From JALEGB01 sp038530925 (GTDB lineage Bacteria > Pseudomonadota > Alphaproteobacteria > Rhodobacterales > Rhodobacteraceae): a stretch of DNA of 18,324 bases. Location of the stretch: the NCBI GenBank assembly GCA_038530925.1, contig JBCBCG010000077.1:1-18324 (forward strand), written 5' to 3'. The position numbers and the translations under genes are program-made. The notes under the pieces were generated by a model. It was not told where the DNA came from and did not search any database. It saw only the letters and a program-made list of their open reading frames with translations. Each line of letters opens with the position of its first letter. Position 1 is the stretch's first letter. Positions 1-6,886 of this stretch are shown in pieces.

Positions 1-774
1 AGCGTGCTGAGTGACGACGCCATCGAGCGCATTCTTGAGGATATGGAGGAAGGCGACGGGCAGTCGATTTGGGAGAAGCTCTCCACCTCCGATCCGGCCG
101 ATCTCACCAATTACCTCTCGCGCGAGCATCCGCAGACGGTGGCCGTGGTGCTTTCGCGCATCCGGCCGGAGGCCTCCGCGAAATTGATGGGTCGGTTCGA
201 GCAAGATTTCGCTGAAGAGGTGATCATGCGCCTCTCGAACGTCAGCTCGCTCGGCAGCGCGGTGATGGACGCGGTGAAGACCTCGATCGAGGGCGACTTC
301 CTGCGCGGCGCCCGCTCGCGCAAATCTAAGCGCAAGCCTGATGAGGTGATCGGCTCGATCTTCAACTTCCTCGGCAGCGACAAGCGCGGCGAGCTGATGA
401 GCGGACTTGAGGCGAAGGCGCCGGATCTCGCTTTGGCCGTGCAGCGTAAGATGTTCACCTTTAACGATATTCCTGCGCGTGTGGATCGCGCCAGCGTGTC
501 GATGATCGTACGCGAGGTCGACAACGAGCTTCTGATTAAGGCGCTGGTGTTCGCGCAAAAGAACTCGGTCGATTCCATGGAGTACATCCTCGGCAACATC
601 TCGCGGCGGCTTGGCGATCAGATCCGCGAGCAGATGGAGACAGCCTCGATGCCGAACAGCCGGGAAGGCGAGGATTCCCAATTCCAGGTCGTCAGCGTCA
701 TCCGCAAGATGGCCGATCGCGGCGTGATCGAACTCCGGATGCCGGAAGAAGACGACGATCTCGGCGCCGATTAA
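1..774 (+). CDS. fliG: Flagellar motor switch protein FliG, 5'-truncated by window edge
   Basis: FliG is the rotor protein of the switch complex: it binds FliF and FliM and meets the stator. The frame is open at base 1, so roughly the first 80 residues and the true start lie outside; the GTG at 4 is just an internal codon. About 257 residues are visible. The middle domain shows the EHPQT signature (residues 41-45 counted from that GTG), and the C-terminal domain has MFTFNDI and NISRRLGDQIREQM. Aligned by eye to E. coli FliG, the torque helix keeps the Arg matching R281 but has Val for K264, Glu for D288 and Gln for D289, plus about three extra residues before it. This is therefore a divergent FliG. 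The end is very acidic (EEDDDLGAD). A terminator follows directly, so fliG ends its operon. Family is certain; the motor properties are inferred. Confidence 0.93.
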   Translation, partial: SVLSDDAIERILEDMEEGDGQSIWEKLSTSDPADLTNYLSREHPQTVAVVLSRIRPEASAKLMGRFEQDFAEEVIMRLSNVSSLGSAVMDAVKTSIEGDFLRGARSRKSKRKPDEVIGSIFNFLGSDKRGELMSGLEAKAPDLALAVQRKMFTFNDIPARVDRASVSMIVREVDNELLIKALVFAQKNSVDSMEYILGNISRRLGDQIREQMETASMPNSREGEDSQFQVVSVIRKMADRGVIELRMPEEDDDLGAD

Positions 775-807
775 CCAGACGCGGCTGCGCGTTCCCGAAC
801 AAATAAA

Positions 808-833
808 GGGCGCCCGCCGCGGCGCCCTTTTTT
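808..833. terminator. Intrinsic terminator, probably bidirectional
   Basis: A 7-bp all-GC stem (808-814 with 821-827) closes a 6-base loop and is followed by six T (828-833). The left side is A-rich (801-807), which gives a T-rich tail on the other strand, so it can serve both fliG (plus) and the convergent dioxygenase gene (minus) that ends at 852. Confidence 0.88.
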
Positions 834-851
834 CATTCGGGCGCGCTGGCT

Positions 852-1715
852 CTAGATGGGCGCTTCCCAGAGGCGCGGGAAGGCGTGGCCGTCGATCGCG
901 TCGCCGTTCCGATAGCCCCAAGCCTCGAAGATGCGCCGCTCCGGCGCGGCCCAGTCGCCGCGATAAGCGATGCGGCCATCTTCCGCGGTGAAGCGCGCCG
1001 TGAAGCGGATGCTGTCCGTTTTCGTGACGATGGTCCTCAAGGCGCCGTGCAAGCTGCGCATGTCGAAGAAGAGGCAGTCTCCGGCCTCGAGATCGAAGCT
1101 CAAGATGTCGTAGGCGCTTGGATCGCCGTCGATATCCGGCGTCTCTTCGTACAAGACGCCATTCACCTCGCCGGGCGCGGCGCCTGGCGCTTGCTCGCCG
1201 CTGAAACGCGTCCTCAAGAAGTGCTTGCCCCAAAGATGCGAGCCGCGGACGAAGGCGATGGCGTCCTCGGCCCGCACCGCATCAAGCGGCAGCCAGAGCA
1301 CGCACATCGAGCCATGGAAATCGAAATACGAGATGTCGTGATGCCAGGGCGGACGGCTCGGCGAGCCGGCTTCGCGGTAGAACCAATTGTCCACCAACAG
1401 ATTGATGCGCCGCGCTGACAACAGGCGCCCGGCGTAACGCGCCGCCGGCGACTCTCGGAGAAACGCGCCGATCTCCGGGATCTCGTTCCAGACCCAAAAA
1501 TCCTCCCAGTAATGGGCCGGCGCGTCGCTAGGAGAATGGCGGACCAGGCGTTCGCTTGGCGCCGCGATGTCGTTTTGGACGCCGATGCGCAGGGTCTCGA
1601 GCCATTTCGGGTCGAAGGCCTTGCGCAAGCGTACGACGCCGTCGCGCCTGAAGAGCTCGATGTGCTCGGCGGTGGGGATGTGCTCGGCGGTGGGATGGGC
1701 GGCTTCCGACGTCAT
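852..1715 (-). CDS. Phytanoyl-CoA dioxygenase (PhyH) family protein
   Basis: A 287-residue Fe(II)/2-oxoglutarate-dependent oxygenase of the PhyH type; such enzymes hydroxylate varied small molecules and the substrate cannot be read here. The iron-binding triad is visible: H125-x-D127 in WHHDISYFDFHGS, the distal H223 in MRSLHGALR, and a following Arg in SIRFTARF that would hold 2-oxoglutarate. The ATG at 1715 is chosen because GGAG sits 8 bases upstream; the frame also opens at a TTG 14 codons earlier, without a good ribosome site. The N-terminus holds a six-residue duplication (TAEHIP) caused by an 18-bp tandem repeat. It lies alone between fliG and two small genes, converges on fliG, and has no visible tie to motility. 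Family is confident, role unknown. Confidence 0.88.
   Translation of the reverse strand: MTSEAAHPTAEHIPTAEHIELFRRDGVVRLRKAFDPKWLETLRIGVQNDIAAPSERLVRHSPSDAPAHYWEDFWVWNEIPEIGAFLRESPAARYAGRLLSARRINLLVDNWFYREAGSPSRPPWHHDISYFDFHGSMCVLWLPLDAVRAEDAIAFVRGSHLWGKHFLRTRFSGEQAPGAAPGEVNGVLYEETPDIDGDPSAYDILSFDLEAGDCLFFDMRSLHGALRTIVTKTDSIRFTARFTAEDGRIAYRGDWAAPERRIFEAWGYRNGDAIDGHAFPRLWEAPI
1659..1694. repeat. 18-bp perfect tandem duplication inside the dioxygenase gene
   Basis: Two identical 18-base units (1659-1676 and 1677-1694) lie head to tail. They add six residues in frame near the N-terminus (TAEHIPTAEHI), before the conserved fold, so the enzyme should tolerate it. It looks like a recent slippage event. 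Confidence 0.9.
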
Positions 1716-1922
1716 CGGCGATGCTCCAGTTTGGGGCTGAAAGCGTAGTCTCTGCAAAGCGCGGCGGTAAAGCCGATGCGTTCCGGCGCTGCGCGCGCGC
1801 TGCGTGGGTCTGGCGCGCTCTGCGCTCTGTCGATGAACGCTCTTTCAAGGGCGCGCTGTTAGGCTTGCTGGACGGTGCGCGCGCCGTCTGAGGAGCGCCG
1901 CTGCTTGGGAAGGGAGCCGTTC

Positions 1923-2141
1923 ATGTCGAAGGATGAGATCGCCATCGATCTTGAGGCTGCGCTGCGCCAGCGCGCCGAGGAGACGGAGACGGGCGCGCAG
2001 GAGGGCGACGATGCGCTCAGCGTAGAGGCGGCGACGGCGCGGCTGCGGCGCGCGGTTTCAGCGCATAGCGATGAGAGCCTTGCGGTGCTGCGCGCGTGGC
2101 TCCACGCGCCGGGAGCCCCACGGCAGCGCTGGCGGCATTGA
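1923..2141 (+). CDS. Small acidic protein with a FliF-tail-like C-terminus
   Basis: A 72-residue protein, not assigned to a named family. The ATG at 1923 has a clear ribosome site (AAGGGAG, 6-base spacer); the frame opens at 1875 but that start has no such support. There is no signal peptide or membrane segment. Residues 1-45 look helical and charged (DEIAIDLEAALRQRAEE). Residues 46-60, SAHSDESLAVLRAWL, resemble the FliG-binding C-terminal tail of the MS-ring protein FliF, whose typical pattern is P-E-x-A-x-x-(V/I)-(L/I)-R-x-W-L. fliG lies about 1.1 kb upstream on the same strand, but a terminator and an opposite-strand gene separate them, so it probably has its own promoter. The gene is likely real; the FliF link is inference from one short motif. 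Confidence 0.65.
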   Translation: MSKDEIAIDLEAALRQRAEETETGAQEGDDALSVEAATARLRRAVSAHSDESLAVLRAWLHAPGAPRQRWRH

Positions 2142-2169
2142 GCCCAATTTGAGCTCAAACTGAGCTCAA
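2137..2169. repeat. Three 11-bp phased repeats of a palindromic element
   Basis: Three head-to-tail 11-base units start at 2137, 2148 and 2159. Each holds a version of TTGAGCTCAA, a perfect 10-bp palindrome in the middle copy. The first copy overlaps the TGA stop of the small gene ending at 2141. Copies two and three can also pair as a 9-bp hairpin (2149-2157 with 2161-2169) with a 3-base loop, but no T run follows. It could be an operator array, a weak terminator or simple slippage. Confidence 0.75.
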
Positions 2170-2209
2170 GACGCCGGATCCGCGCCCGCGATTCCCTGCG
2201 CTCCAGCGC

Positions 2210-2470
2210 TTAATCGCCTTGGCTGAGGCGGCCGATCCCGTCCCAATGATCATGCCACTCGCTCAAGCTCCAGCCTTCGGGAACGGAGCCTTGAGTGTGA
2301 CGCACGCTGAGCCCTGCGCGCTTGGCCGCATGGATGAAATTCGCCGCATTAGCGTCGCCGACGGCGCCGAACTCAGCCAAAAACCGCTTCGCTTCGGGCG
2401 TGAAGGCGTCGACGCGCACGCGGTGCGGCGGGCCATGGAGCTCGAAATCATGGCGCGGCGCGTCTGTCAT
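2210..2470 (-). CDS. Hypothetical protein, 86 residues
   Basis: I do not recognise this protein. The ATG at 2470 has a good ribosome site (AAGGA, 8-base spacer), and codon use matches the neighbours, which supports a real gene. It is soluble, with no signal or membrane segment, and rich in His and Trp towards the end (WSLSEWHDHWDGIGRL). The middle reads as a likely helical stretch (PEAKRFLAEFGAVGDANAAN). It is separated from the flagellar operon by the strong hairpin at 2542-2585 and so is probably transcribed on its own. Confidence 0.65.
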   Translation of the reverse strand: MTDAPRHDFELHGPPHRVRVDAFTPEAKRFLAEFGAVGDANAANFIHAAKRAGLSVRHTQGSVPEGWSLSEWHDHWDGIGRLSQGD

Positions 2471-2541
2471 GCTCAGCGTCCTTCAAGCGTTAGTCCTTGT
2501 CTTGTTTCGCATTAGGTGCGGCGTTTTCGTGGCGCGCCTGA

Positions 2542-2585
2542 AACCAAAGAAACCTCTCGGCCCGCGCCGAGAGGTTTCTTTGGTT
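2542..2585. terminator. Strong bidirectional terminator: 20-bp perfect inverted repeat
   Basis: The arms 2542-2561 and 2566-2585 are perfect reverse complements with a 4-base loop (CCGC). The inner stem is GC-rich and the outer part is T-rich (TTTCTTTGGTT) on both strands, the form of a two-way intrinsic terminator. It lies 20 bases beyond the stop of flgI and closes the motB-flgE-flgK-flgL-flgI operon. It also shields the small gene at 2210-2470 from read-through. Confidence 0.92.
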
Positions 2586-2604
2586 CGGATGGACGAGATC
2601 GGAT

Positions 2605-3741
2605 TTACTGGATCACGAACTCCGCATGCAGCGCGCCGGCGGCTTTGATCGCTTTGAGGATGTCGATCATGCCGCGCGGCCCGACGCCGAGGGCGTTGAG
2701 GCCCTGGACGAGATCCGCAAGCGTGGCGTTCTGCTCAACCACCCCGATGCGCGCGTCGCGGCCATCGTCGATCTGGATGTCCGTGCGCGGCACCACCACC
2801 GTGTCGCCGGTCTCGGAGAACGGGCTCGGCTGCACCACCACGGGCCGCTCATTCACCTGGATCGTCAGATTGCCCTGGCTGACCGCCACCGAGCTGATCT
2901 TCACTTCCGACCCGAGCACGATCGTGCCGGAGCGCTGATCGATGACGACGCGCGCCTTTTGCGCGGGCGCCACCGTAAGGTTCTCGATCCGGCTGATCAT
3001 ATGCGCCGGCGAGCGGACATGAGAGAGATCGAGCGCGACGGTGCCGCTGTCGAGCATCGTCGCCGCCGAGCGGCCGAGCGCGCGGTTGACGGCGCGCTCG
3101 ATCCGGCTCGCGGTGGTGAAGTCCGGATTGCGGAGCGCCAGGTTCACATCGCGCATCGAGCTGAATTCAAACGGGATCTCCCGCTCGATCCGCGCGCCGC
3201 CCGGCAAGGTGCCCGCGGTGGGAACGCCGGTGGTCACTTCGGCCGCATCGCCTTCGGCGAGCGCGCCGCCGGAGAGGATCGGGCCTTGGGCGACGGCGTA
3301 GATCTCGCCATCCGACGAGACGAGCGGGGTCATCACCAGCGTGCCGCCGAGGAGATTGTCCGCATCGCCGACGGCCGAGACCGTGACGTCGACCCGCGAG
3401 CCGGCGCGGGCGAAAGGCGGCATCTCCGCCGTGACGATCACGGCGGCGACGTTGCGCGGCCGAAAATCGTCGCCCGCGACATTCACGCCGAGCCGCTCGA
3501 GCAGATTGCCGAGCGCCTCCTCCATAAAGGGCGCGTTCCGGCCGCTGTCGCCGCTGCCGTTCAGGCCGACCACGAGGCCGTAGCCCACCAGATCGTTGCC
3601 GCGCACGCCTTCGAACTCGACCAGGTCTTTGATGCGCGCTTGAGGCGCGCCGAGCGCCGGCGCCGCCGCCATCGCCGCCGCGGAGGCGGCGAACAGCGCA
3701 AAGGCCAGCGCAGTGAGAGGGCTTCTGCCGCTCCGGGTCAT
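2605..3741 (-). CDS. flgI: Flagellar P-ring protein FlgI
   Basis: FlgI forms the ring around the rod in the periplasm at the peptidoglycan layer. The 378-residue length is normal. A Sec signal peptide is evident: Arg near the N-terminus, an Ala-rich hydrophobic core (LTALAFALFAASAAAMAAA) and likely cleavage after PALGA near residue 32. The mature start RIKDLVEFEGVRGNDLVGYG is the family signature. NLTIQVNERPVVVQPSPFS and the C-terminal LVQGLNALGVGPRGMIDILK are also typical. The ATG at 3741 lies 5 bases after the flgL stop, with GAGGT 7 bases upstream, so translation is probably coupled. It is the last gene of its operon. The L-ring gene flgH and the chaperone flgA are not in the window. Confidence 0.97.
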   Translation of the reverse strand: MTRSGRSPLTALAFALFAASAAAMAAAPALGAPQARIKDLVEFEGVRGNDLVGYGLVVGLNGSGDSGRNAPFMEEALGNLLERLGVNVAGDDFRPRNVAAVIVTAEMPPFARAGSRVDVTVSAVGDADNLLGGTLVMTPLVSSDGEIYAVAQGPILSGGALAEGDAAEVTTGVPTAGTLPGGARIEREIPFEFSSMRDVNLALRNPDFTTASRIERAVNRALGRSAATMLDSGTVALDLSHVRSPAHMISRIENLTVAPAQKARVVIDQRSGTIVLGSEVKISSVAVSQGNLTIQVNERPVVVQPSPFSETGDTVVVPRTDIQIDDGRDARIGVVEQNATLADLVQGLNALGVGPRGMIDILKAIKAAGALHAEFVIQ

Positions 3742-3746
3742 CGGTG

Positions 3747-4745
3747 TTACCTCAAGTAGTTGACGAGTGAGAGGTTCTGGATCAGCGACGTGGTGACATA
3801 CGCGGTCTCGAGCTGCGTTTGCAGGAAGTTGAGCCGCGTCGCCGCCGCCGTCTGATCGACGCCCACGAGAGCCAGAAGCTGATCCTCAAAAACGCGCCGC
3901 TGCGCCAGGCCGCGGATCTCGAAATCCTTGGCTTCGGCCTCCAGCGTGGCGAGGTTGGTTTGCAGCTGCAGCACCTCGTCAACGCCTTCGGCCAGCGTGT
4001 CCGCGGCGTTGTTGATGATCTGATCGCGAACGCCGCCCGCCGTCAGATTGGCGTCGTCGACCACCGCCATCACCGCGAGGCCGCGGATCACATCGACGAT
4101 GCCCTGATCAAGCGCCGTCGCCTCGATGCCCATGCGGTGACCGACGCCCACTTCGCGATCCGGCCCTGGATTGGTCGAGCCATTGTAGATGTTGGTCTGA
4201 AACCCGCCGGCCGCCGTGTTGAAATACGTGTCGAGCGCCGCCTCGACGCCGCCGCCGGCGGCCACGATGGTCTGCACATCCATCAGCAGCGTCTCGACAT
4301 CGCCGAGCGGCGGCGTGTCGGTGGCGGCGCCGCTGAAGATGTAGCGTCCCGCATAGGGCGTGTTCAGGCGATCGAACAGCGCGCGCAGCTCGATATCGGC
4401 GTCGATATAGGACGCTTTAATCAGCTGCTCGTTGTCGAGGCCGACGGCGCTTTTCATGTCGACGATCAGATCGGAAGCCGCGACGCGCGCATCCTCCAGC
4501 GAGAATTGCGCCATCGAGGCTTCGGCGACGAAGCCTTGGATCGACAGCAGGCGCTGGTCGATATCGGCGATCTGCTTTTCAATCTGGCGCATGCGGCCGA
4601 CATCGCCGTTCAGATGCGACGGTAGATTGGCGGCGATGCCGGTGGTGGTCTCAAATTGCGCATCGCGCATGTCGCTTTGCGTTTGCGCGATGTAAGTCTG
4701 CATGTTGCGATGCAGAAGAACAGTGGGGATGCCCGAGAGATACAT
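3747..4745 (-). CDS. flgL: Flagellar hook-filament junction protein FlgL (HAP3)
   Basis: FlgL is the second junction protein, placed between FlgK and the flagellin filament and exported by the flagellar type III system. It has 332 residues, with flagellin-like helical N- and C-terminal parts. The N-terminal part contains MRQIEKQIADIDQRLLSIQG, and PYAGRYIFSGAATDTPPL matches the usual FlgL 'GRYIFSG' motif. The C-terminal part, including RLNFLQTQLETAYVTTSLIQ, ends NLSLVNYLR as flagellin relatives do. The ATG at 4745 is 2 bases after the flgK stop, with GGAG 8 bases upstream inside flgK, so the two are coupled, which suits proteins assembled one after the other. No signal peptide is present, as expected. 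Confidence 0.95.
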   Translation of the reverse strand: MYLSGIPTVLLHRNMQTYIAQTQSDMRDAQFETTTGIAANLPSHLNGDVGRMRQIEKQIADIDQRLLSIQGFVAEASMAQFSLEDARVAASDLIVDMKSAVGLDNEQLIKASYIDADIELRALFDRLNTPYAGRYIFSGAATDTPPLGDVETLLMDVQTIVAAGGGVEAALDTYFNTAAGGFQTNIYNGSTNPGPDREVGVGHRMGIEATALDQGIVDVIRGLAVMAVVDDANLTAGGVRDQIINNAADTLAEGVDEVLQLQTNLATLEAEAKDFEIRGLAQRRVFEDQLLALVGVDQTAAATRLNFLQTQLETAYVTTSLIQNLSLVNYLR

Positions 4746-4747
4746 CG

Positions 4748-6706
4748 TTAAATCTCCATCAAGATCTGCATCAATTCGTCGATCACTTGCACCACGCGCG
4801 CATTCGCGGCGTAGGCGGTCTGGATCTCGTTGAGCTGTCCGAGCTCAAAATCGAGGTTCACGCCGGTCTCGCTGATCTCCTGCGTCTCCAGAAGATCGCG
4901 ATAGGTGGTGCGCAGCGTCGATTCTTGCGCCGCGTTCACCGAATTGGTCGAGAGGATCGAGGTCAGCGCCGAGACGAGATCATGCGCGTCGTAGCGGCCG
5001 ACCGGACCGACCGTGTTGTCGGTGCTGATGGCGACGGTTTCGGTCTCGACGGTGACGCCGGTCGCGGTGCGGATCTGTTCAGCGGTCAGCGTCACATTCT
5101 GCACAACCGGCGTCACGCCGTCGGTGCTGGTGATCTGAATGTTGAAGCTGGTCGCGGTCTCGAAATCGATCGTTTGCCCGGCGACAAGGCTCACCTCGCC
5201 AGTGGCCGCATCGATTTCGAACAGCCCGCCGGCGTCGTTGGTCAACGTGTGGGTGATGCCGGCGCCCGCCGAGGTGGAGGTGTGCAGCACCGCGTTATGG
5301 CCGGCGAGCGCCTGGATCGTCACTTTATAGTCGACGCCCGCCGTGAGCGTTTGCGCCGGCGCCAGCGTCACCGCGCCGGTGGTCGCGTCGATCACGAAGG
5401 TTCCGCCGGCGTCGTCGGTCAGGCTGTAGACCGGCGTCAGGCCGGTTTGGTCGGCCACGGTGGTCGCCGCGGTGTAGAGCGTCGCGCCGGAGGTGATGGC
5501 TCCGTCCGCGGAGCTCACGAACACATTGCCGGCGATGTTGGTGGCGTAGGCCCGCGTGTCCGTCATCGCCTCAAGCAGTCTTTGGGCGTGTTGGTTGTTT
5601 CCGGTCTCGCCGACGGCGGTCGCGCCGATGCCGTCGCGCAGACGGGTCAAAAGACCGCTCTGATCCGGGTCGACCGCGGCGTTCACGGCGATGCGGCCGG
5701 CCGTGCCCGGCGCCCCGTCATTGTTGCCGGCGTCGATAAAGAGGCCTTCGGCGGTCACGTCGACGTCTTCAAAGCGGTTGATCAGGTCCTGCGCCAGCCC
5801 GTCGATCTGCCCTTGGAACTCGACGGTCGTCACATCCCGCAGCTGGAACAGCGAATAGAGCCGGCCATCCGTCAGCGCGGTCGACGCCGGCGGCGTCAGG
5901 TCGATGCCGGCGATCGTGATGCCGCTGAGATCGCCGCTGGCCAGATCCGATGTCGGATCGATCACATTGGCCTGCGTGAACTGGATCTCGTTATAGCCGG
6001 CGTCGCCCACCAGCGTGTGGCCGGTCTCGGTGGTCAGCAGCACCGCGCCGAAATCATTCTCATAGACGCGCACCGGGAAGGTTTCGGTGATCTGGTCGAT
6101 CAGCCGGCCGCGCTCGGCCTTCATCTCGCCGATATCGCCGTTGATCGAATTCGTTTTGCGGATCAGCTCGTTGAGCGTGGCGATCTGCTCCAGCACGAGA
6201 TTAGCGTCATGGATCAGCTCGGCGATTTGCCGATCCGCGTCCTCGCGCAGATCCAGCACGTCGCGCTGCATGTCATGGAAGCCGTCGAGCACGAACTCGG
6301 CCGAGTTCAACACATCCGTCTGCAAGAAGCTCTTGCCCGGATCCTCTGCGAGCGCGCGCAGCGAGGTCTCGAGGCGCGTATAGCGCTCGGTCATCGCGCC
6401 GGGATCGCTCGGATCGCCGATCAGCCGGGCTAAAACCTCCGTGCCTTCGGCGAGCACTTGGGCGCCGCCGGCTGCGGCGTCCGCCTCGCGGCGATCGGCC
6501 GTGAGCGCGGGGTTGGTCGCGAGGCTGACGCCTTCCGCGCGCACGCCGGCGCCGAAGCCGTCCAGCGCGATGGAGGTCACATCGAGGCTGCGGCGGACAT
6601 AGCCATCGGTGGAGGCGTTGGCGATGTTGTTCGCGGCCACGTTGGTTCTCAGCGTGGAGACCGCGAGCCCGGTGTAGGCGGTGTTGAGAGCGCTGCTCAG
6701 GCCCAT
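4748..6706 (-). CDS. flgK: Flagellar hook-associated protein FlgK (HAP1) with cadherin-like insert
   Basis: FlgK caps the hook and joins it to FlgL. It has 652 residues, longer than the roughly 550 of E. coli. The N-terminus shows the rod/hook-family signature (ALNTAYTGLAVS, NNIANASTDGYVRRS at 26-40) and the C-terminus the matching helix (FELGQLNEIQTAYAANARV). Between about residues 400 and 550 lie two similar beta-rich units. Each has a cadherin-like core: SLTDDAGGTFVIDATTGAVT near 428-447, and TLTNDAGGLFEIDAATGEVS near 487-506. The second ends STDGVTPVVQNVTLT. These would sit in the outward-facing part of the junction. The ATG at 6706 has AAGGAG 9 bases upstream. A 180-base gap with repeats and a hairpin separates it from flgE. 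Confidence 0.96.
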   Translation of the reverse strand: MGLSSALNTAYTGLAVSTLRTNVAANNIANASTDGYVRRSLDVTSIALDGFGAGVRAEGVSLATNPALTADRREADAAAGGAQVLAEGTEVLARLIGDPSDPGAMTERYTRLETSLRALAEDPGKSFLQTDVLNSAEFVLDGFHDMQRDVLDLREDADRQIAELIHDANLVLEQIATLNELIRKTNSINGDIGEMKAERGRLIDQITETFPVRVYENDFGAVLLTTETGHTLVGDAGYNEIQFTQANVIDPTSDLASGDLSGITIAGIDLTPPASTALTDGRLYSLFQLRDVTTVEFQGQIDGLAQDLINRFEDVDVTAEGLFIDAGNNDGAPGTAGRIAVNAAVDPDQSGLLTRLRDGIGATAVGETGNNQHAQRLLEAMTDTRAYATNIAGNVFVSSADGAITSGATLYTAATTVADQTGLTPVYSLTDDAGGTFVIDATTGAVTLAPAQTLTAGVDYKVTIQALAGHNAVLHTSTSAGAGITHTLTNDAGGLFEIDAATGEVSLVAGQTIDFETATSFNIQITSTDGVTPVVQNVTLTAEQIRTATGVTVETETVAISTDNTVGPVGRYDAHDLVSALTSILSTNSVNAAQESTLRTTYRDLLETQEISETGVNLDFELGQLNEIQTAYAANARVVQVIDELMQILMEI

Positions 6707-6754
6707 AAGGGGATACTCCTTGTCGGTCGTCGGCGTTTGAGGCTCAGGCGAGTG

Positions 6755-6784
6755 AGAGGGCGGCGTTTCAGAGGGCGGCGTTTC
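6755..6784. repeat. 15-bp perfect tandem repeat upstream of flgK
   Basis: Two identical 15-base units (6755-6769 and 6770-6784, core GAGGGCGGCGTTTC) lie head to tail in the flgE-flgK gap. A partial third match (CGGCGTTT) occurs just to the left near 6731. Most likely slippage; a binding site is possible. Confidence 0.85.
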
Positions 6785-6837
6785 GGATCGGGACGCGGCG
6801 TCAAAGGGGGAGCCGCGCGCCGACGCGCGCGGCGGGC

Positions 6838-6866
6838 GGACCGGCCGCGATGGGCGCGGCCGGTCC
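6838..6866 (-). other. GC-rich stem-loop between flgE and flgK
   Basis: A 12-bp perfect inverted repeat (6838-6849 with 6855-6866) has a 5-base loop and lies about 20 bases beyond the flgE stop. No T run follows on the minus strand, so it is unlikely to be a full terminator. It may stabilise the flgE message or reduce read-through into flgK, which would fit the need for far more hook than junction protein. That role is inference. Confidence 0.6.
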
Positions 6867-6886
6867 GAGGCGGCGCGGCGCGCCGG

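Noticed and set aside
1875..1922. Start at 1875 for the small plus-strand gene, adding 16 residues
   Set aside because: No ribosome site precedes it, while the ATG at 1923 has AAGGGAG at ideal spacing.
2626..3759. Long frames opposite flgI, flgL, flgK and flgE (for example 2626-3759, 4787-6433 and 6458-8188)
   Set aside because: They are Arg/His/Asp/Gly-rich shadows that arise opposite GC-rich genes; the other strand encodes clear flagellar proteins.
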